From Planctomycetota bacterium (GTDB taxonomy: Bacteria > Planctomycetota > SZUA-567 > H5-PLA8), in the NCBI GenBank assembly GCA_016200135.1, contig JACQFI010000002.1:1-64000 (forward strand): 64,000 nt of DNA, written 5' to 3'. Shown here one piece after another: positions 1 to 8,218 of this stretch (within the stretch, counting starts at the first letter, position 1; each line of letters begins with the position of its first letter). Made by a program: the position numbers and the translations under genes. Under the pieces are notes generated by a model, which saw only the letters and a program-made list of their open reading frames with translations, had not been told where the DNA came from and did not search any database.

Positions 1-366
1 CGCGGCGTGCAGCTCGAAGACCTCCACCGCGCCCTGCGCCAATATCGCCGTGCCAAAGCCAGCACGGCGACCGAGCGCGCCTGGAACCTCGGCTTCCGCA
101 CCCCCGCGCGCCTGAACTGGGCCCTCTGGGTCGCCACCGGCCAGACGATGCAGCAGCACGAAGCCGCAATCCTGAAAGAGATCTTCCAAACCTGGTCCTA
201 CAACCACCAGACGTGCAGACTAATTGCGAAAAGTTCCGAAGCTGAATTCATCCACCAATACGAGCAGCCCAAGCCCTATTCCCCCTCAAACCCACTGATA
301 AATAAGGTGAACGACCCAACCAGACGCGCTGAAACGCCCATTCCAGCACAGGCACCCGCAGCTTGA
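1..366 (+). CDS. Unknown protein, 5' end outside window
   Basis: The frame is open from the first base of the window and ends at a TGA at 364-366. A GTG at 7 could be a start, but no ribosome-binding site can be seen, so the gene most likely begins upstream. The visible part (about 120 residues) is basic and helical at first, with an RAWNLGF / LNWALWV stretch around residues 25-45, and becomes a disordered Pro/Ala-rich tail. No family was recognised and no catalytic motif is visible. The next gene follows on the same strand after about 150 bases, so co-transcription cannot be judged. Confidence 0.5.
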   Translation, partial: RGVQLEDLHRALRQYRRAKASTATERAWNLGFRTPARLNWALWVATGQTMQQHEAAILKEIFQTWSYNHQTCRLIAKSSEAEFIHQYEQPKPYSPSNPLINKVNDPTRRAETPIPAQAPAA

Positions 367-519
367 CGGTGGCTTCGATGAGTTTCTAGTGGGCAGGCTG
401 TTTGGTTCGCTCAAAATCAGTTGTCTGTCTGCCAGAAAATCCATGATTTACACCGAAACCTCCCTGCACGCGTGGCGTCTAAAACGGCCTATGGCACCAC
501 CTCGATAAAGGAGAAAGAC

Positions 520-1407
520 ATGGCCAGATGCGCCCTTGCATTCACCCTGATGTTTTTGGCAACGGCGGCCACGGCGTTGGACAGCCTCTCCGAACTGCCC
601 GAGGATCTAGTGTCCGTCTACGGCGCCGCTGACCAGGAGAAAATGGCCGCTGAACCCACATTGAGCCGGGAGCATGAAAAGTACTCTTCCGTCCCCCTGA
701 AGATTCGCGCGGTCGTCTACGGCAAGGTCGAAGGCGCCTCACTGGAACTCATCCTTCTGACCAGTTCTGCAAACAAGCAAGAGGGCCTGTATCTCTATCG
801 TGGCAACGAGTCGGGCATCTGGTATCTCCGGTCCGGCAAAATCGGCGAACGAAAAGTCTACTTCCCCGCGGTGGGTCCCGGCCCCTCCTTCGAGTCCATC
901 TGGGAATGCCTTGGTGAAACCTGGCGTCTCGGCAAAGAACCGGATGCCGAGCCATCGAAGGAGCAACTTCAGGATGCGATGGACAGAGCCAGAAGGTATG
1001 TGAAATCCCTGGAACCCAGGGAATCCGCGCTGGACCCCGCGCTCAGGGAATCCCTGAAGGACGGGCATCTGGTCTTCGACCTGCCGTGCTGTCTGGTTTC
1101 GAAATTCGGCGGCAAAGGGGAACCCAGTGAGATGAACTACTACGCGAAGAAGGCCAAATGGTTCGCCACGGTAGGCGACGGCCTGTGCGTGCCGGTCGCG
1201 GATGATGACCTTATTGCGGAAAGGGAAAAGCTGGAAGCGTACGTCACGGAGACTCGGGACAATAAAAAGCTAGTGCGCGTGCGCGTAAAGATGCTGCTCG
1301 GAACCTATGTAACCCATGGGACCATGCAGCAGGAAGTCGAGGCGTTGAAGATTCTGAAGATACTGGGACCGGAAGCCGCGGCGAACGCGCCGGCGCTGGG
1401 GAAATGA
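520..1407 (+). CDS. Secreted protein of unknown function
   Basis: A 295-residue protein. The start at 520 is chosen over an in-frame start at 421 because AAAGGAGAAAG sits just before it and because it gives a clean signal peptide (MARCALAFTLMFLATAATA). The mature part is acidic and charged, with a cysteine pair near the middle (LPCCLVS) and a C-terminal helical segment. That C-terminus (MLLGTYVTHGTMQQEVEALKIL) resembles the end of HEAT/TPR-like repeats, but I do not assign a domain. It converges with the TIM-barrel gene on the other strand, and a strong hairpin lies directly after its stop. Export to the periplasm is inferred from the signal peptide alone. Confidence 0.75.
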   Translation: MARCALAFTLMFLATAATALDSLSELPEDLVSVYGAADQEKMAAEPTLSREHEKYSSVPLKIRAVVYGKVEGASLELILLTSSANKQEGLYLYRGNESGIWYLRSGKIGERKVYFPAVGPGPSFESIWECLGETWRLGKEPDAEPSKEQLQDAMDRARRYVKSLEPRESALDPALRESLKDGHLVFDLPCCLVSKFGGKGEPSEMNYYAKKAKWFATVGDGLCVPVADDDLIAEREKLEAYVTETRDNKKLVRVRVKMLLGTYVTHGTMQQEVEALKILKILGPEAAANAPALGK

Positions 1408-1408
1408 A

Positions 1409-1450
1409 GCGCGGCGATTCATAGTACGCAATGCGTAATCGTCGCCGCGC
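1409..1450. terminator. Compound hairpin between convergent genes
   Basis: Perfect 9-bp arms GCGCGGCGA (1409-1417) and TCGCCGCGC (1442-1450) enclose a smaller stem, TACGC (1425-1429) with GCGTA (1433-1437). The T-rich run at 1456-1480 follows on the plus strand. The hairpin starts one base after the stop of the upstream gene. It probably acts as an intrinsic terminator for that gene. The inner TACGC/GCGTA word resembles the intergenic repeat at 21.8 kb. Confidence 0.55.
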
Positions 1451-1495
1451 AGCAGTTTGCCGTTTTTCCGTTTTTTGGTTCTTGCCGTTTGGAAA

Positions 1496-2347
1496 TTATG
1501 CGCTCGTCATCTTCATCAGCCGCCGCCCGTACTCGACGTAGATCGCGGCGTTCTTCTGCGGGTCCTCGACGTCCTGGCCCGCGTGGACGGCGGCGGCCAT
1601 ATGCGGCTCGATGCTCAGCCAGCCGTCGTAGCCGCGCTGCTTCAAGTCGCCGAAGATACGCGCCTGCACGGGGTCCTCGTCGGGATAGCAGGTGATCCAT
1701 TTGCCGTCGGGGCCGGGCTTCGCGGCCTTCACGTGGACGTGGACGGTCTGGTCCTTGGTCTGCTCGTAGAAGCGCCACGTGGCCTCGTTGTCGTTGTCGT
1801 GCAGGCTGGTGTTGCCCGTGTCGAGGATCAGCTTGAAGGCGGGATTATCCACCGCGGCGAGCATCTCCAGACTCTGCGCGGGACCGATGCCGCCGTAGCC
1901 GTTGCAGTTCTCGTGCGCCAGGATCACGCCGCCGTCCTGCGCGATCTTGGCCAGGTCCTTCAGGCGCCGGAAGGCTTCGCGCTTCCAGTCGCTCTCGGGC
2001 CAAGGCTTGTCCTTCGCGTTGGGGTAGCTCATGCAGCGGATGATCTTGGCGCCGGTCTTCCGCATGCGCGGAATGGCGCGCTGCAGCTCGGCCACGTCCA
2101 CCTGGAAGTCCGTTGTGATTGGCCGCGCCCAGTTCGCGATCTGCGAGCCGAAGCCCACGACCTGCACGCCCTGCGCCTGCAGCGTGTCCCATGCGGCGCC
2201 GAACGCGCGGTCGTCGAGGTCGCAGAAGTTCTTGCCCTCGAGCAGGCGGACCTCCAGGCCGGGCCAGCCGAGTGCCTTCGTCACCTTGATCTGCTCGGCC
2301 AGCGTCTTGCCCGCCTCGTCGGCGAAACCGCAGAACCGGAAACCCAT
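1496..2347 (-). CDS. Sugar phosphate isomerase/epimerase (xylose isomerase-like TIM barrel)
   Basis: A 283-residue protein of the AP endonuclease 2/xylose isomerase-like TIM-barrel superfamily. Seen in order: MGFRFCGFADEAGKTL at the N-terminus, the metal-ligand-type strand VILAHENCNGYGG near residue 140, LILDTGNTSLHDND near 175, VHVHVKAAKPGP near 205, and GYDGWLSIEPH near 245. The start at 2347 has AAGGAG eight bases upstream. Such proteins isomerise or epimerise free or phosphorylated sugars and inositols with a divalent metal, and substrate cannot be told from sequence. It is divergent from the transglutaminase-like gene. Multiple paralogues of this family are typical of carbohydrate-degrading PVC bacteria, and a second lies at 41.8 kb. 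Confidence 0.88.
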   Translation of the reverse strand: MGFRFCGFADEAGKTLAEQIKVTKALGWPGLEVRLLEGKNFCDLDDRAFGAAWDTLQAQGVQVVGFGSQIANWARPITTDFQVDVAELQRAIPRMRKTGAKIIRCMSYPNAKDKPWPESDWKREAFRRLKDLAKIAQDGGVILAHENCNGYGGIGPAQSLEMLAAVDNPAFKLILDTGNTSLHDNDNEATWRFYEQTKDQTVHVHVKAAKPGPDGKWITCYPDEDPVQARIFGDLKQRGYDGWLSIEPHMAAAVHAGQDVEDPQKNAAIYVEYGRRLMKMTSA

Positions 2348-2400
2348 GACGCGCTCCTTAAGATCCAAACCAGAAGACCCAAGAACCAAAGGACGGCGGC

Positions 2401-2448
2401 CCAAATGGGAAATGACAAATGGGCCATGACCGATGACAAATTGAAAGG
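2401..2448. repeat. Degenerate intergenic word repeat (AATGACAAATG type)
   Basis: Upstream of the TIM-barrel gene lies a run of about 9-base related words (AAATGACAAAT, CCATGAC, CGATGACAAAT) with no coding potential. It is in the same style as the other intergenic word repeats near 11.7, 14.8, 21.8 and 26.8 kb. Its function is unknown. Confidence 0.4.
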
Positions 2449-2490
2449 TTAGTACGCGCGGTAGGCAGGTGCAAGAAAAGGAGGACGCGG

Positions 2491-3423
2491 ATGTTCGAGA
2501 ACGCTCGCGGACGGAACCAGGCGGCGCTCATCGACGACCCGCTCGTGCGGCGCGGCGTCGAACAGTGGCTCGAACGCGTGCTCGGCTTCTACGGCGAAGA
2601 CGGCGGCGTGGACGTGGAGGTCATCGCGAACCAGGTGATCCTCAACGAGAAGTCCCGCGCGCACCTCTACTCGGACTACACGCCGCTCGAACTCAAGTAC
2701 GTGTCCGGCTCGCGGCCCATGCTCGAAGCGGTGGTCCGCGAAGTCACGACGCCGGCCATGAACGCCCGCGAGAAGGCCCGCGCCCTGATGCGCCGCGTCC
2801 GCGACAACCAGGACCGCGGGCTGAAGAAGTGGGACCTCTTCTTCGGCGGCCACGAAGAAGACCTGCTGCGCCGCGGCGCGCGGATGTGCAACGAAGTCAG
2901 CCGGCTCTACGCGTGCCTCTGCCAGATCGCCGGACTCCCGGCGCGGCTCTTCTGCGCGCACATCTCCGGGCACATGATGAACGAGGTCTACATCGACGGG
3001 AAGTGGCGCTGGATCGACAGCATGAAGGGCTTCATGCCTGTCAACGACAAGGACGAACTCGTCAGCGCGTGGGACCTCTGGAAGGACCCGCGCCTCTTCG
3101 AGCGCCAGCCGAAGTCCGTCTGGGACGATGTCCGCCCGCCCGCGATCATGTTCGGCACCCAACAGCGCGACCCGCGCAACCTCGCCAAGACCATGGCCCA
3201 CAACCGCGACTGCTACTTCCATCCGCGCGAAGCGCTGGCCATCGGGAACTACTTCGTCTGGGACCACGCGAAGTACACGTACCCGTGGCGCATCGAGCCC
3301 GCCGATCTCGACCGGCTCCAGCGCGCGCGCCACGCCGAACAGCTCAACCGCGCCAAACTCGGCTGGCCCAGCCATTATTACGATCCGAATCTGCTCGACG
3401 AGACGGTAAAGATGCGGTCGTGA
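2491..3423 (+). CDS. Transglutaminase-like superfamily protein
   Basis: A 310-residue cytoplasmic protein (no signal peptide) with the transglutaminase/cysteine-protease fold in its middle. The likely triad is Cys133 (RMCNEVSRLYACLCQIAGLP), His161 (SGHMMNEVYIDGKW) and Asp176 (WIDSM), with the usual spacing. The start is supported by AAAAGGAGG ten bases upstream. Bacterial members are often proteases or peptidases rather than cross-linkers. The roughly 130 residues after the core, including WDDVRPPAIMFGTQQRD, have no assigned domain. The neighbouring TIM-barrel gene is divergent and may share the 143-bp promoter region. Fold is confident, substrate unknown. Confidence 0.82.
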   Translation: MFENARGRNQAALIDDPLVRRGVEQWLERVLGFYGEDGGVDVEVIANQVILNEKSRAHLYSDYTPLELKYVSGSRPMLEAVVREVTTPAMNAREKARALMRRVRDNQDRGLKKWDLFFGGHEEDLLRRGARMCNEVSRLYACLCQIAGLPARLFCAHISGHMMNEVYIDGKWRWIDSMKGFMPVNDKDELVSAWDLWKDPRLFERQPKSVWDDVRPPAIMFGTQQRDPRNLAKTMAHNRDCYFHPREALAIGNYFVWDHAKYTYPWRIEPADLDRLQRARHAEQLNRAKLGWPSHYYDPNLLDETVKMRS

Positions 3424-3475
3424 GGCAAAAGCTCCAGAAACCCGGCGCCATGACTCCTCCTTATAAAGAGTCGAA

Positions 3476-3931
3476 TTAACTGCGGCCGGCGCTCGCCGGA
3501 CGCAGCCGGCCTTCCGCGGCGCGCAGCCGGACACCGACCTGTTTGAACCGTTTCAGCGCGACCGTTTGAGGCTTGCGCTCCCTCGCGGCCTGAATCACGA
3601 AACTCAGGACCCACGCGCGGACGTTCGCGCCTTCCTTGAACTGCCGCGCGCACTCCACGATCTGCGTGTACGCGTCTTTGACGGCGGCCTCGGCCTCGGC
3701 GGCGTCGCTCACGACCAGTTGCGCGACCCGGAAGCACATGTCCGCATGGCGCCGCAGAAGCTCGCCCAGGGCGTCGCGATCGCCTTTACCGGTGTAGAGT
3801 TCCAGGAGTTGGAGGTCCTCGTGAGTGGTGCCCGTGTAGGCCGTCTCGGCTGCGATGAACGAGAGCATGCCAGCCTCCCTCTTTGGTTTTGCTTTACTGT
3901 CTTCCAGAATCTTGCTGTAACGTGAACTCAA
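3476..3931 (-). CDS. Sigma-70 region-2-like protein lacking region 4
   Basis: A protein of about 151 residues. Residues 38-115 look like a degenerate ECF sigma region 2: an N-terminal helix (DLQLLELYTGKGDRDALGELLRRH), a region 2.1/2.2-like helix (VSDAAEAEAAVKDAYTQIVE) and a region 2.3/2.4-like W-containing helix (NVRAWVLSFVIQAARER). A region 4 helix-turn-helix is absent and the protein ends in a short basic tail. A second possible start is Met22. It is divergent from a full ECF sigma fusion 239 bp away, with a perfect palindrome near its start. It could be a sigma remnant, a core-binding decoy or a regulator of the neighbouring sigma, and the sequence does not decide. Confidence 0.6.
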   Translation of the reverse strand: MSSRYSKILEDSKAKPKREAGMLSFIAAETAYTGTTHEDLQLLELYTGKGDRDALGELLRRHADMCFRVAQLVVSDAAEAEAAVKDAYTQIVECARQFKEGANVRAWVLSFVIQAARERKPQTVALKRFKQVGVRLRAAEGRLRPASAGRS

Positions 3932-3954
3932 ACGACACCAGATACAACGGCTTT

Positions 3955-3970
3955 CATAGATTTATCTATG
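3955..3970. promoter_or_regulatory. Perfect 16-bp palindrome, possible operator
   Basis: CATAGATTTATCTATG has perfect 7-bp arms around a TT centre. It lies in the AT-rich interval between the two divergent sigma-related genes, 24 bp from the short gene's first codon. It could be a binding site for a dimeric regulator controlling one or both genes. No regulator is identified. Confidence 0.4.
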
Positions 3971-4170
3971 CCGTAGATTGCGGTTAAGCATCATTATTTT
4001 TCTAGAACATTCATGGTTTACAAGGTTTACAATTAGGCACGCTGCGTTGTCTGCGATTGAACTGACTCGTTATCCATTCCGTCAGGCCGAGCATGGGCTT
4101 AAAGTTGGCCCCACTCAAATTAGATTTTCGCAGATTTCCTGGAACCGGGGCGCCTCGGCGCCGGAGAACA

Positions 4171-6249
4171 ATGAGTGAAAGCGGAGTGACGCGCATGGCG
4201 GACGCAGGCTCGGACGGGGATGCGCTGGCCAAGGCGGCGCAAGGGGACGAGTACGCCTTCGAGGAACTGGTGCAGCGGCACGGCCCGCTGGTCCTCGGGG
4301 CGTGCCTGCGCATCCTGCGCCAGCGCGAAGAAGCGGAGGACGCGGCCCAGGCGGTTTTCATCGCGCTGGCGCGCAAGGCCGGAGACCGTTCGCTGCAGGC
4401 GCGGAGTTCGCTGGCGGGCTGGCTTTACCAGACGGCGTGGTACGTCTCGCTGAGGGCCAAGGAGGCGCTCGTGCTGCAAAAGAGACACGAAAAAGAAGCG
4501 GCCCGGCAGAGCGCGCAAGGAACGCAGACTGAAGGTGACTGGACGGAGATTGCTCCGCTGCTGGACCGGGCACTGCACGAACTGCCGGAGAAGTTCCGCC
4601 TGCCGCTCGTGCTGCATCACTTAAAGGGCCTGCCTGCGACGGCGGTGGGAGCGGCGCTGAACTGTTCAGAGCAGGCGATTAAGCACCGGCTCGTGCGCGG
4701 ACGGGAGCTGTTGCGGGACCACTTGGCGCGCTTGGGCGTGAAGACGTCCGCCTCCGCGCTCTCGGTGGCGATCTCCGCGAACGCGCTCGGCGCGCCGTTA
4801 CCGGCGGCGTTCGCAAGCGCCACTGCCAAGGCGGCGGGCCTGGCGGCCGGCGGCAAACTGGCCGCGGCGAGTCTTTCCACAAAGGTGAATTCCCTGGCAG
4901 AAGGAGGACTCAAAATGATGCTCATGGCGAAAATGAAGGTGGCGGCGCTGTTTCTGGCGGCGGCCGGCGTGGCCGGCGGCGCGCTGGGCGTTACCGCGTA
5001 CCAGGTCTTCGCGGGCGAGAACGCTCCGCCCAAGGCGGCGGTCACCGGCATCCGGGCCGATCCGGCGCCGGTGCCCGAGTGGCCCGGTTGGCGCGGGCCG
5101 CATCGCAATGGAGTCTCGGACGAGACCGGCTTCGAGTGGCCCAAGGAAGGCCCCAAGAATGCCTGGCACACGCCTACGAACGGCAGTTACGGCGGCGTGG
5201 CCGTGAAGAACGGCCGCGTGTACTACGGCGGGAGTTCCGATCCCAAAGGCCAGTCTCAATACCAGGCGGAGATCGGCTGCCTTGACGCCAAGACCGGCAA
5301 GGAACTCTGGCGCGTTCCGGTCGGCAAACCGAGCGCCTACTTCCACGCAACGCCGACGGTGGACGAGACGGCCGTCTACGCCATCAACAACAAAGGCTGG
5401 CTTGCGGCTCTGGATGCCGCTACCGGCAAGACGCTCTGGGAGAAGGACCTCGTCGAGGACCTCGGCTTGAAGAACCTGCCCGGCTACGGTATCGCCACTT
5501 CGCCGCTGCTGATCGGCGATACGCTGGTCGTCGGCGGCGCGGCCTTCGAGAAGAAGACCGGCAAGAAACTCTGGAGCAAGGGCTTCAGCTCGATCCCATC
5601 CACAGGCCTCGTGCGCGTAAACAACAAGGACGCGGCGCTCTGCCTCACCGGCGACGGGCTGGAAGCCGTAAATCCCGCCGACGGCACGGCGCTCTGGTCC
5701 TTCAATCGCAAGGACGCCTACGGCATCAGCCCAAACTCGCCGCTGTACCTGGACCCGCTCCCCTTTGAGGGCTTCGTCTACTTCGTCTCCGGCTACGGCG
5801 GCGCGGTGATCCAAGTGAAGGACAAGCCCGCCATCTCCGGCAAGCCCGCAATCGGATACGGCTATACCTTCGCGCAGCTCACGCTCTGGAACGGCTGCGC
5901 CATCGGCGGCGAGGCCGGCGCGGGCGACGGGAACATCACGGGCCACCTGGCCTGCGTGGATATCAAGACGGGCAAGGCGCTGTGGGACCACAACGAGTAC
6001 GCCTCGAGCCACCTTTATGTGGACGGGAAGCTCGTGATCCAGACCCTCGCCGGTGACCTGATCGTCGCGGAGGCCTCGAACACGGAATACAAAGAGGTCT
6101 CGAAGACGCCCATCGTCGAGCGCGGCCGGCCGTACGATTACAGCAAGGGCGACCGCCCGCTGGTGACGGCGCCCGCCTTCTGCGACGGCCGCATCTACTG
6201 CCGCACCGGCGGCGAGATCGTCTGCTTCGAAGTCGCGCGCAAAAAGTAA
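4171..6249 (+). CDS. ECF sigma factor fused via a membrane segment to a PQQ-like beta-propeller
   Basis: A 692-residue fusion. Residues about 20-85 are sigma-70 region 2 (DEYAFEELVQRHGPLVLGAC, EEAEDAAQAVFIALARKAG). Residues about 130-190 are region 4 with its helix-turn-helix (LPEKFRLPLVLHHLKGL, ATAVGAALNCSEQAIKHRLV). An Ala-rich linker leads to a hydrophobic segment at about 255-280, and residues 300-692 are repeated PQQ/quinoprotein-like propeller blades (WPGWRGPHRNGVS, TGKELWRVPVGK, TGKTLWEKDL). The expected topology is sigma domain in the cytoplasm and propeller outside. PVC bacteria are known for ECF sigmas with such C-terminal extensions, thought to sense signals. The start at 4171 has GGAG nearby, and a Met at 4195 is an alternative. 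An AAGGAGG site 7 bases before the internal ATG at 4915 is notable. Confidence 0.85.
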   Translation: MSESGVTRMADAGSDGDALAKAAQGDEYAFEELVQRHGPLVLGACLRILRQREEAEDAAQAVFIALARKAGDRSLQARSSLAGWLYQTAWYVSLRAKEALVLQKRHEKEAARQSAQGTQTEGDWTEIAPLLDRALHELPEKFRLPLVLHHLKGLPATAVGAALNCSEQAIKHRLVRGRELLRDHLARLGVKTSASALSVAISANALGAPLPAAFASATAKAAGLAAGGKLAAASLSTKVNSLAEGGLKMMLMAKMKVAALFLAAAGVAGGALGVTAYQVFAGENAPPKAAVTGIRADPAPVPEWPGWRGPHRNGVSDETGFEWPKEGPKNAWHTPTNGSYGGVAVKNGRVYYGGSSDPKGQSQYQAEIGCLDAKTGKELWRVPVGKPSAYFHATPTVDETAVYAINNKGWLAALDAATGKTLWEKDLVEDLGLKNLPGYGIATSPLLIGDTLVVGGAAFEKKTGKKLWSKGFSSIPSTGLVRVNNKDAALCLTGDGLEAVNPADGTALWSFNRKDAYGISPNSPLYLDPLPFEGFVYFVSGYGGAVIQVKDKPAISGKPAIGYGYTFAQLTLWNGCAIGGEAGAGDGNITGHLACVDIKTGKALWDHNEYASSHLYVDGKLVIQTLAGDLIVAEASNTEYKEVSKTPIVERGRPYDYSKGDRPLVTAPAFCDGRIYCRTGGEIVCFEVARKK

Positions 6250-6258
6250 GGCGCGGCT

Positions 6259-7902
6259 TTACAGCCACTTGTTGAAGAACTCGGCGGAGATGTCCGGATC
6301 GTACTGGTGCGCGAGTTCGAAGACGCTCACCTGCAGGCGGTCTTCGACGCCCGCGGCTTTGTAGGCCTTGCGGGCGTCCTCCGCCATGCTGCGGAAGCGC
6401 GGCAGAGGGAAGCCCGAGTCCAGCCGGCCCTGGCCGAGCAGCAGCGGACGCGGCGCGATGAGGCTCAGCACCTCGCCCACGTCTCCGGTCGGATACAGGC
6501 CGGGGATCGTCTGCATCCCGCAGCCGCCGTCGTTCGCGGCGTAGTCCGCGTAGCGGATCAAGCCGCAGAAGACGCCCACGGCCTTGAAGCGGTCGTCGAA
6601 GGCGCCGGCGACGTAGGTCATCGTGCCGCCGCCGGAGAGCCCCGAGAGGCCGATGCGCTGCGGGTCCACTTCCTTAAAGGTGCACGCGAAGTCGTAGAGC
6701 AGATGCAGGTCGGCGATGTGCAGTCGCGGGAGCGTGAGGCCCATGGCCAGGGCCTTGAAATGAGCGACGTTGCACGTGTCCTCGTGCTCCCAGTAGTCGC
6801 GCCGTTCGCCGAAGCAGCGCTCGTTGATCATAAAGGTGAGGAAGCCGCGCTGGGCCATCAGTTCGGCGTAGTTGTGGGTCTGCTTGCCCGACGCGATGCG
6901 CGGGCCCTGTGGCACATCCGCGCCCACCGTGCGGCGCGGGTTCTCGTGGCCGTGCACGATCACCATCGTCCGCCCGTTGAAGCGTCCGGCCTCGGGTTGC
7001 AGCACCCAAGCCGGGATCCGCCCGCCGCCCTCGCAGGCCAGATGGAAGCGCCGGCGCGAGTGGCCCTCGCACGCCTGCGTCTCGATCAACTGCGGTTCCG
7101 GGCGTTTCTTCGGATAGACGGGCGCCGGCCCGAGGCATTTGCGGTAATGCGCGCCGAAACCCTTCTGCCACTTGGTCAGTTCATCAGGCGTGCTGCCTTT
7201 GAACGGACGCTTGACCTTCAGGCCCACGGCATAGCGGCTCATCGGCGCGAACGTCGCGATCTCGCGCGGCGCGGGGGGCTCGCCCACGGCGACGCTGCGC
7301 AGATCGTCGAGCGCCTGCGCGTCGCCGGGAATCTCCAGCCGCGCGCAGATGCCGTCGCGGTCGAGCTGGAAGAGGAAGGTGTTAAGACCGGGCTCCAGCT
7401 TCACGTCGATGCGTTCGTGGTCCACGATCACGTGGTGGTAGCTGTGCTCCTCGAACTTCTGCACGCCGTTGACCCACAGGCGGCAGCCGTCCCATCCGGA
7501 GAAGACCAGCGCCGCGGCCAGCGCGCGCGGGGCCTCGACGACGGCCAAAACGTAGTAGAGCTTGTGCCACGCGTCCGGGTGCAGGTCCTTGAGGCGCGGC
7601 TCCCAAGCCGGGTACTCGCTCCGCGCGCGCAGCAGCGAGAGCCGCGGGTCCCACGAAAGCGGCACTAACGTCCAGTCGGCCGCGAGGCCATCGACTTTGC
7701 CGGGCTTGGGGACGTCGCGAATATTCGCGCAGCCGCCCCATGGTGCCAGATGGTCCTCGGCCCAGCGCAGCGAGACTTTCTTGTCGAACAGATTGGGCTC
7801 AGGGTTGTGCTGCAGGCCGGAGTCGAACCAGCCGCACATGTGCCAGTCGCACAGAAAGCCCGGCGTGCGGTCCCAGGTCATCAATTTGCGTTTCTTGCGC
7901 AT
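6259..7902 (-). CDS. Alpha/beta hydrolase, acetyl xylan esterase/dienelactone hydrolase type
   Basis: A 547-residue protein. The C-terminal half is an alpha/beta-hydrolase: the nucleophile elbow is GLSGLSGGGT, the acid is in LLLGQGRLDSGFP, and the histidine is in FELAHQYDPD near the end. The N-terminal half is a beta-rich region (LVFSGWDGCRLWVNGVQKFE) resembling a carbohydrate-binding or glycosidase-type jelly-roll. The start at 7902 is chosen because AAGGAG precedes it. There is no signal peptide, so it probably acts on imported or intracellular ester substrates. It converges with the sigma-propeller gene, with only 9 bp between stops. Deacetylation of plant or algal saccharides is an inference. 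Confidence 0.8.
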   Translation of the reverse strand: MRKKRKLMTWDRTPGFLCDWHMCGWFDSGLQHNPEPNLFDKKVSLRWAEDHLAPWGGCANIRDVPKPGKVDGLAADWTLVPLSWDPRLSLLRARSEYPAWEPRLKDLHPDAWHKLYYVLAVVEAPRALAAALVFSGWDGCRLWVNGVQKFEEHSYHHVIVDHERIDVKLEPGLNTFLFQLDRDGICARLEIPGDAQALDDLRSVAVGEPPAPREIATFAPMSRYAVGLKVKRPFKGSTPDELTKWQKGFGAHYRKCLGPAPVYPKKRPEPQLIETQACEGHSRRRFHLACEGGGRIPAWVLQPEAGRFNGRTMVIVHGHENPRRTVGADVPQGPRIASGKQTHNYAELMAQRGFLTFMINERCFGERRDYWEHEDTCNVAHFKALAMGLTLPRLHIADLHLLYDFACTFKEVDPQRIGLSGLSGGGTMTYVAGAFDDRFKAVGVFCGLIRYADYAANDGGCGMQTIPGLYPTGDVGEVLSLIAPRPLLLGQGRLDSGFPLPRFRSMAEDARKAYKAAGVEDRLQVSVFELAHQYDPDISAEFFNKWL

Positions 7903-8218
7903 GCGCGCCCGCTCCTTCGAAGAGAAGTCTCCACGGTCAAGGAAGCTTGAATGCGACGCCCAATCCTCGCATGGAATTTCGAGAAGAAAAGCGGCGGGAA
8001 CCGGAGCCGGCAGGTCTACTTTTGCGTTTAGGAATGCCGCCGGAAGCACTGGACATTGAAATTAGGAGCGCTGTCGTGTGCGCTTCGTTACGGAGTTGTA
8101 CGAAATGAGCGTTCCCATGAAGCGGCAAGGGTTTTGTGGCTTGCAGTGAAATCGGCGCGCTTATAAAGATGATTCGTACATTGATGCTCTTTCGCCGCGT
8201 CCGGACGGGCTTCCGCCT
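7903..8218. promoter_or_regulatory. Divergent control region, with candidate sdh promoter at 8141-8167
   Basis: This 316-bp gap separates the hydrolase (minus) from sdhC (plus). A sigma70-like pair, TTGCAG (8141-8146) and TATAAA (8162-8167), has a slightly short 15-bp spacer and would give a leader of about 45 bases to sdhC. No RNA gene or binding site is otherwise evident. Confidence 0.3.

Noticed and set aside
6307-7668. Plus-strand open frame opposite the alpha/beta hydrolase
   Set aside because: Shadow of a gene with intact GxSxG, Asp and His motifs.
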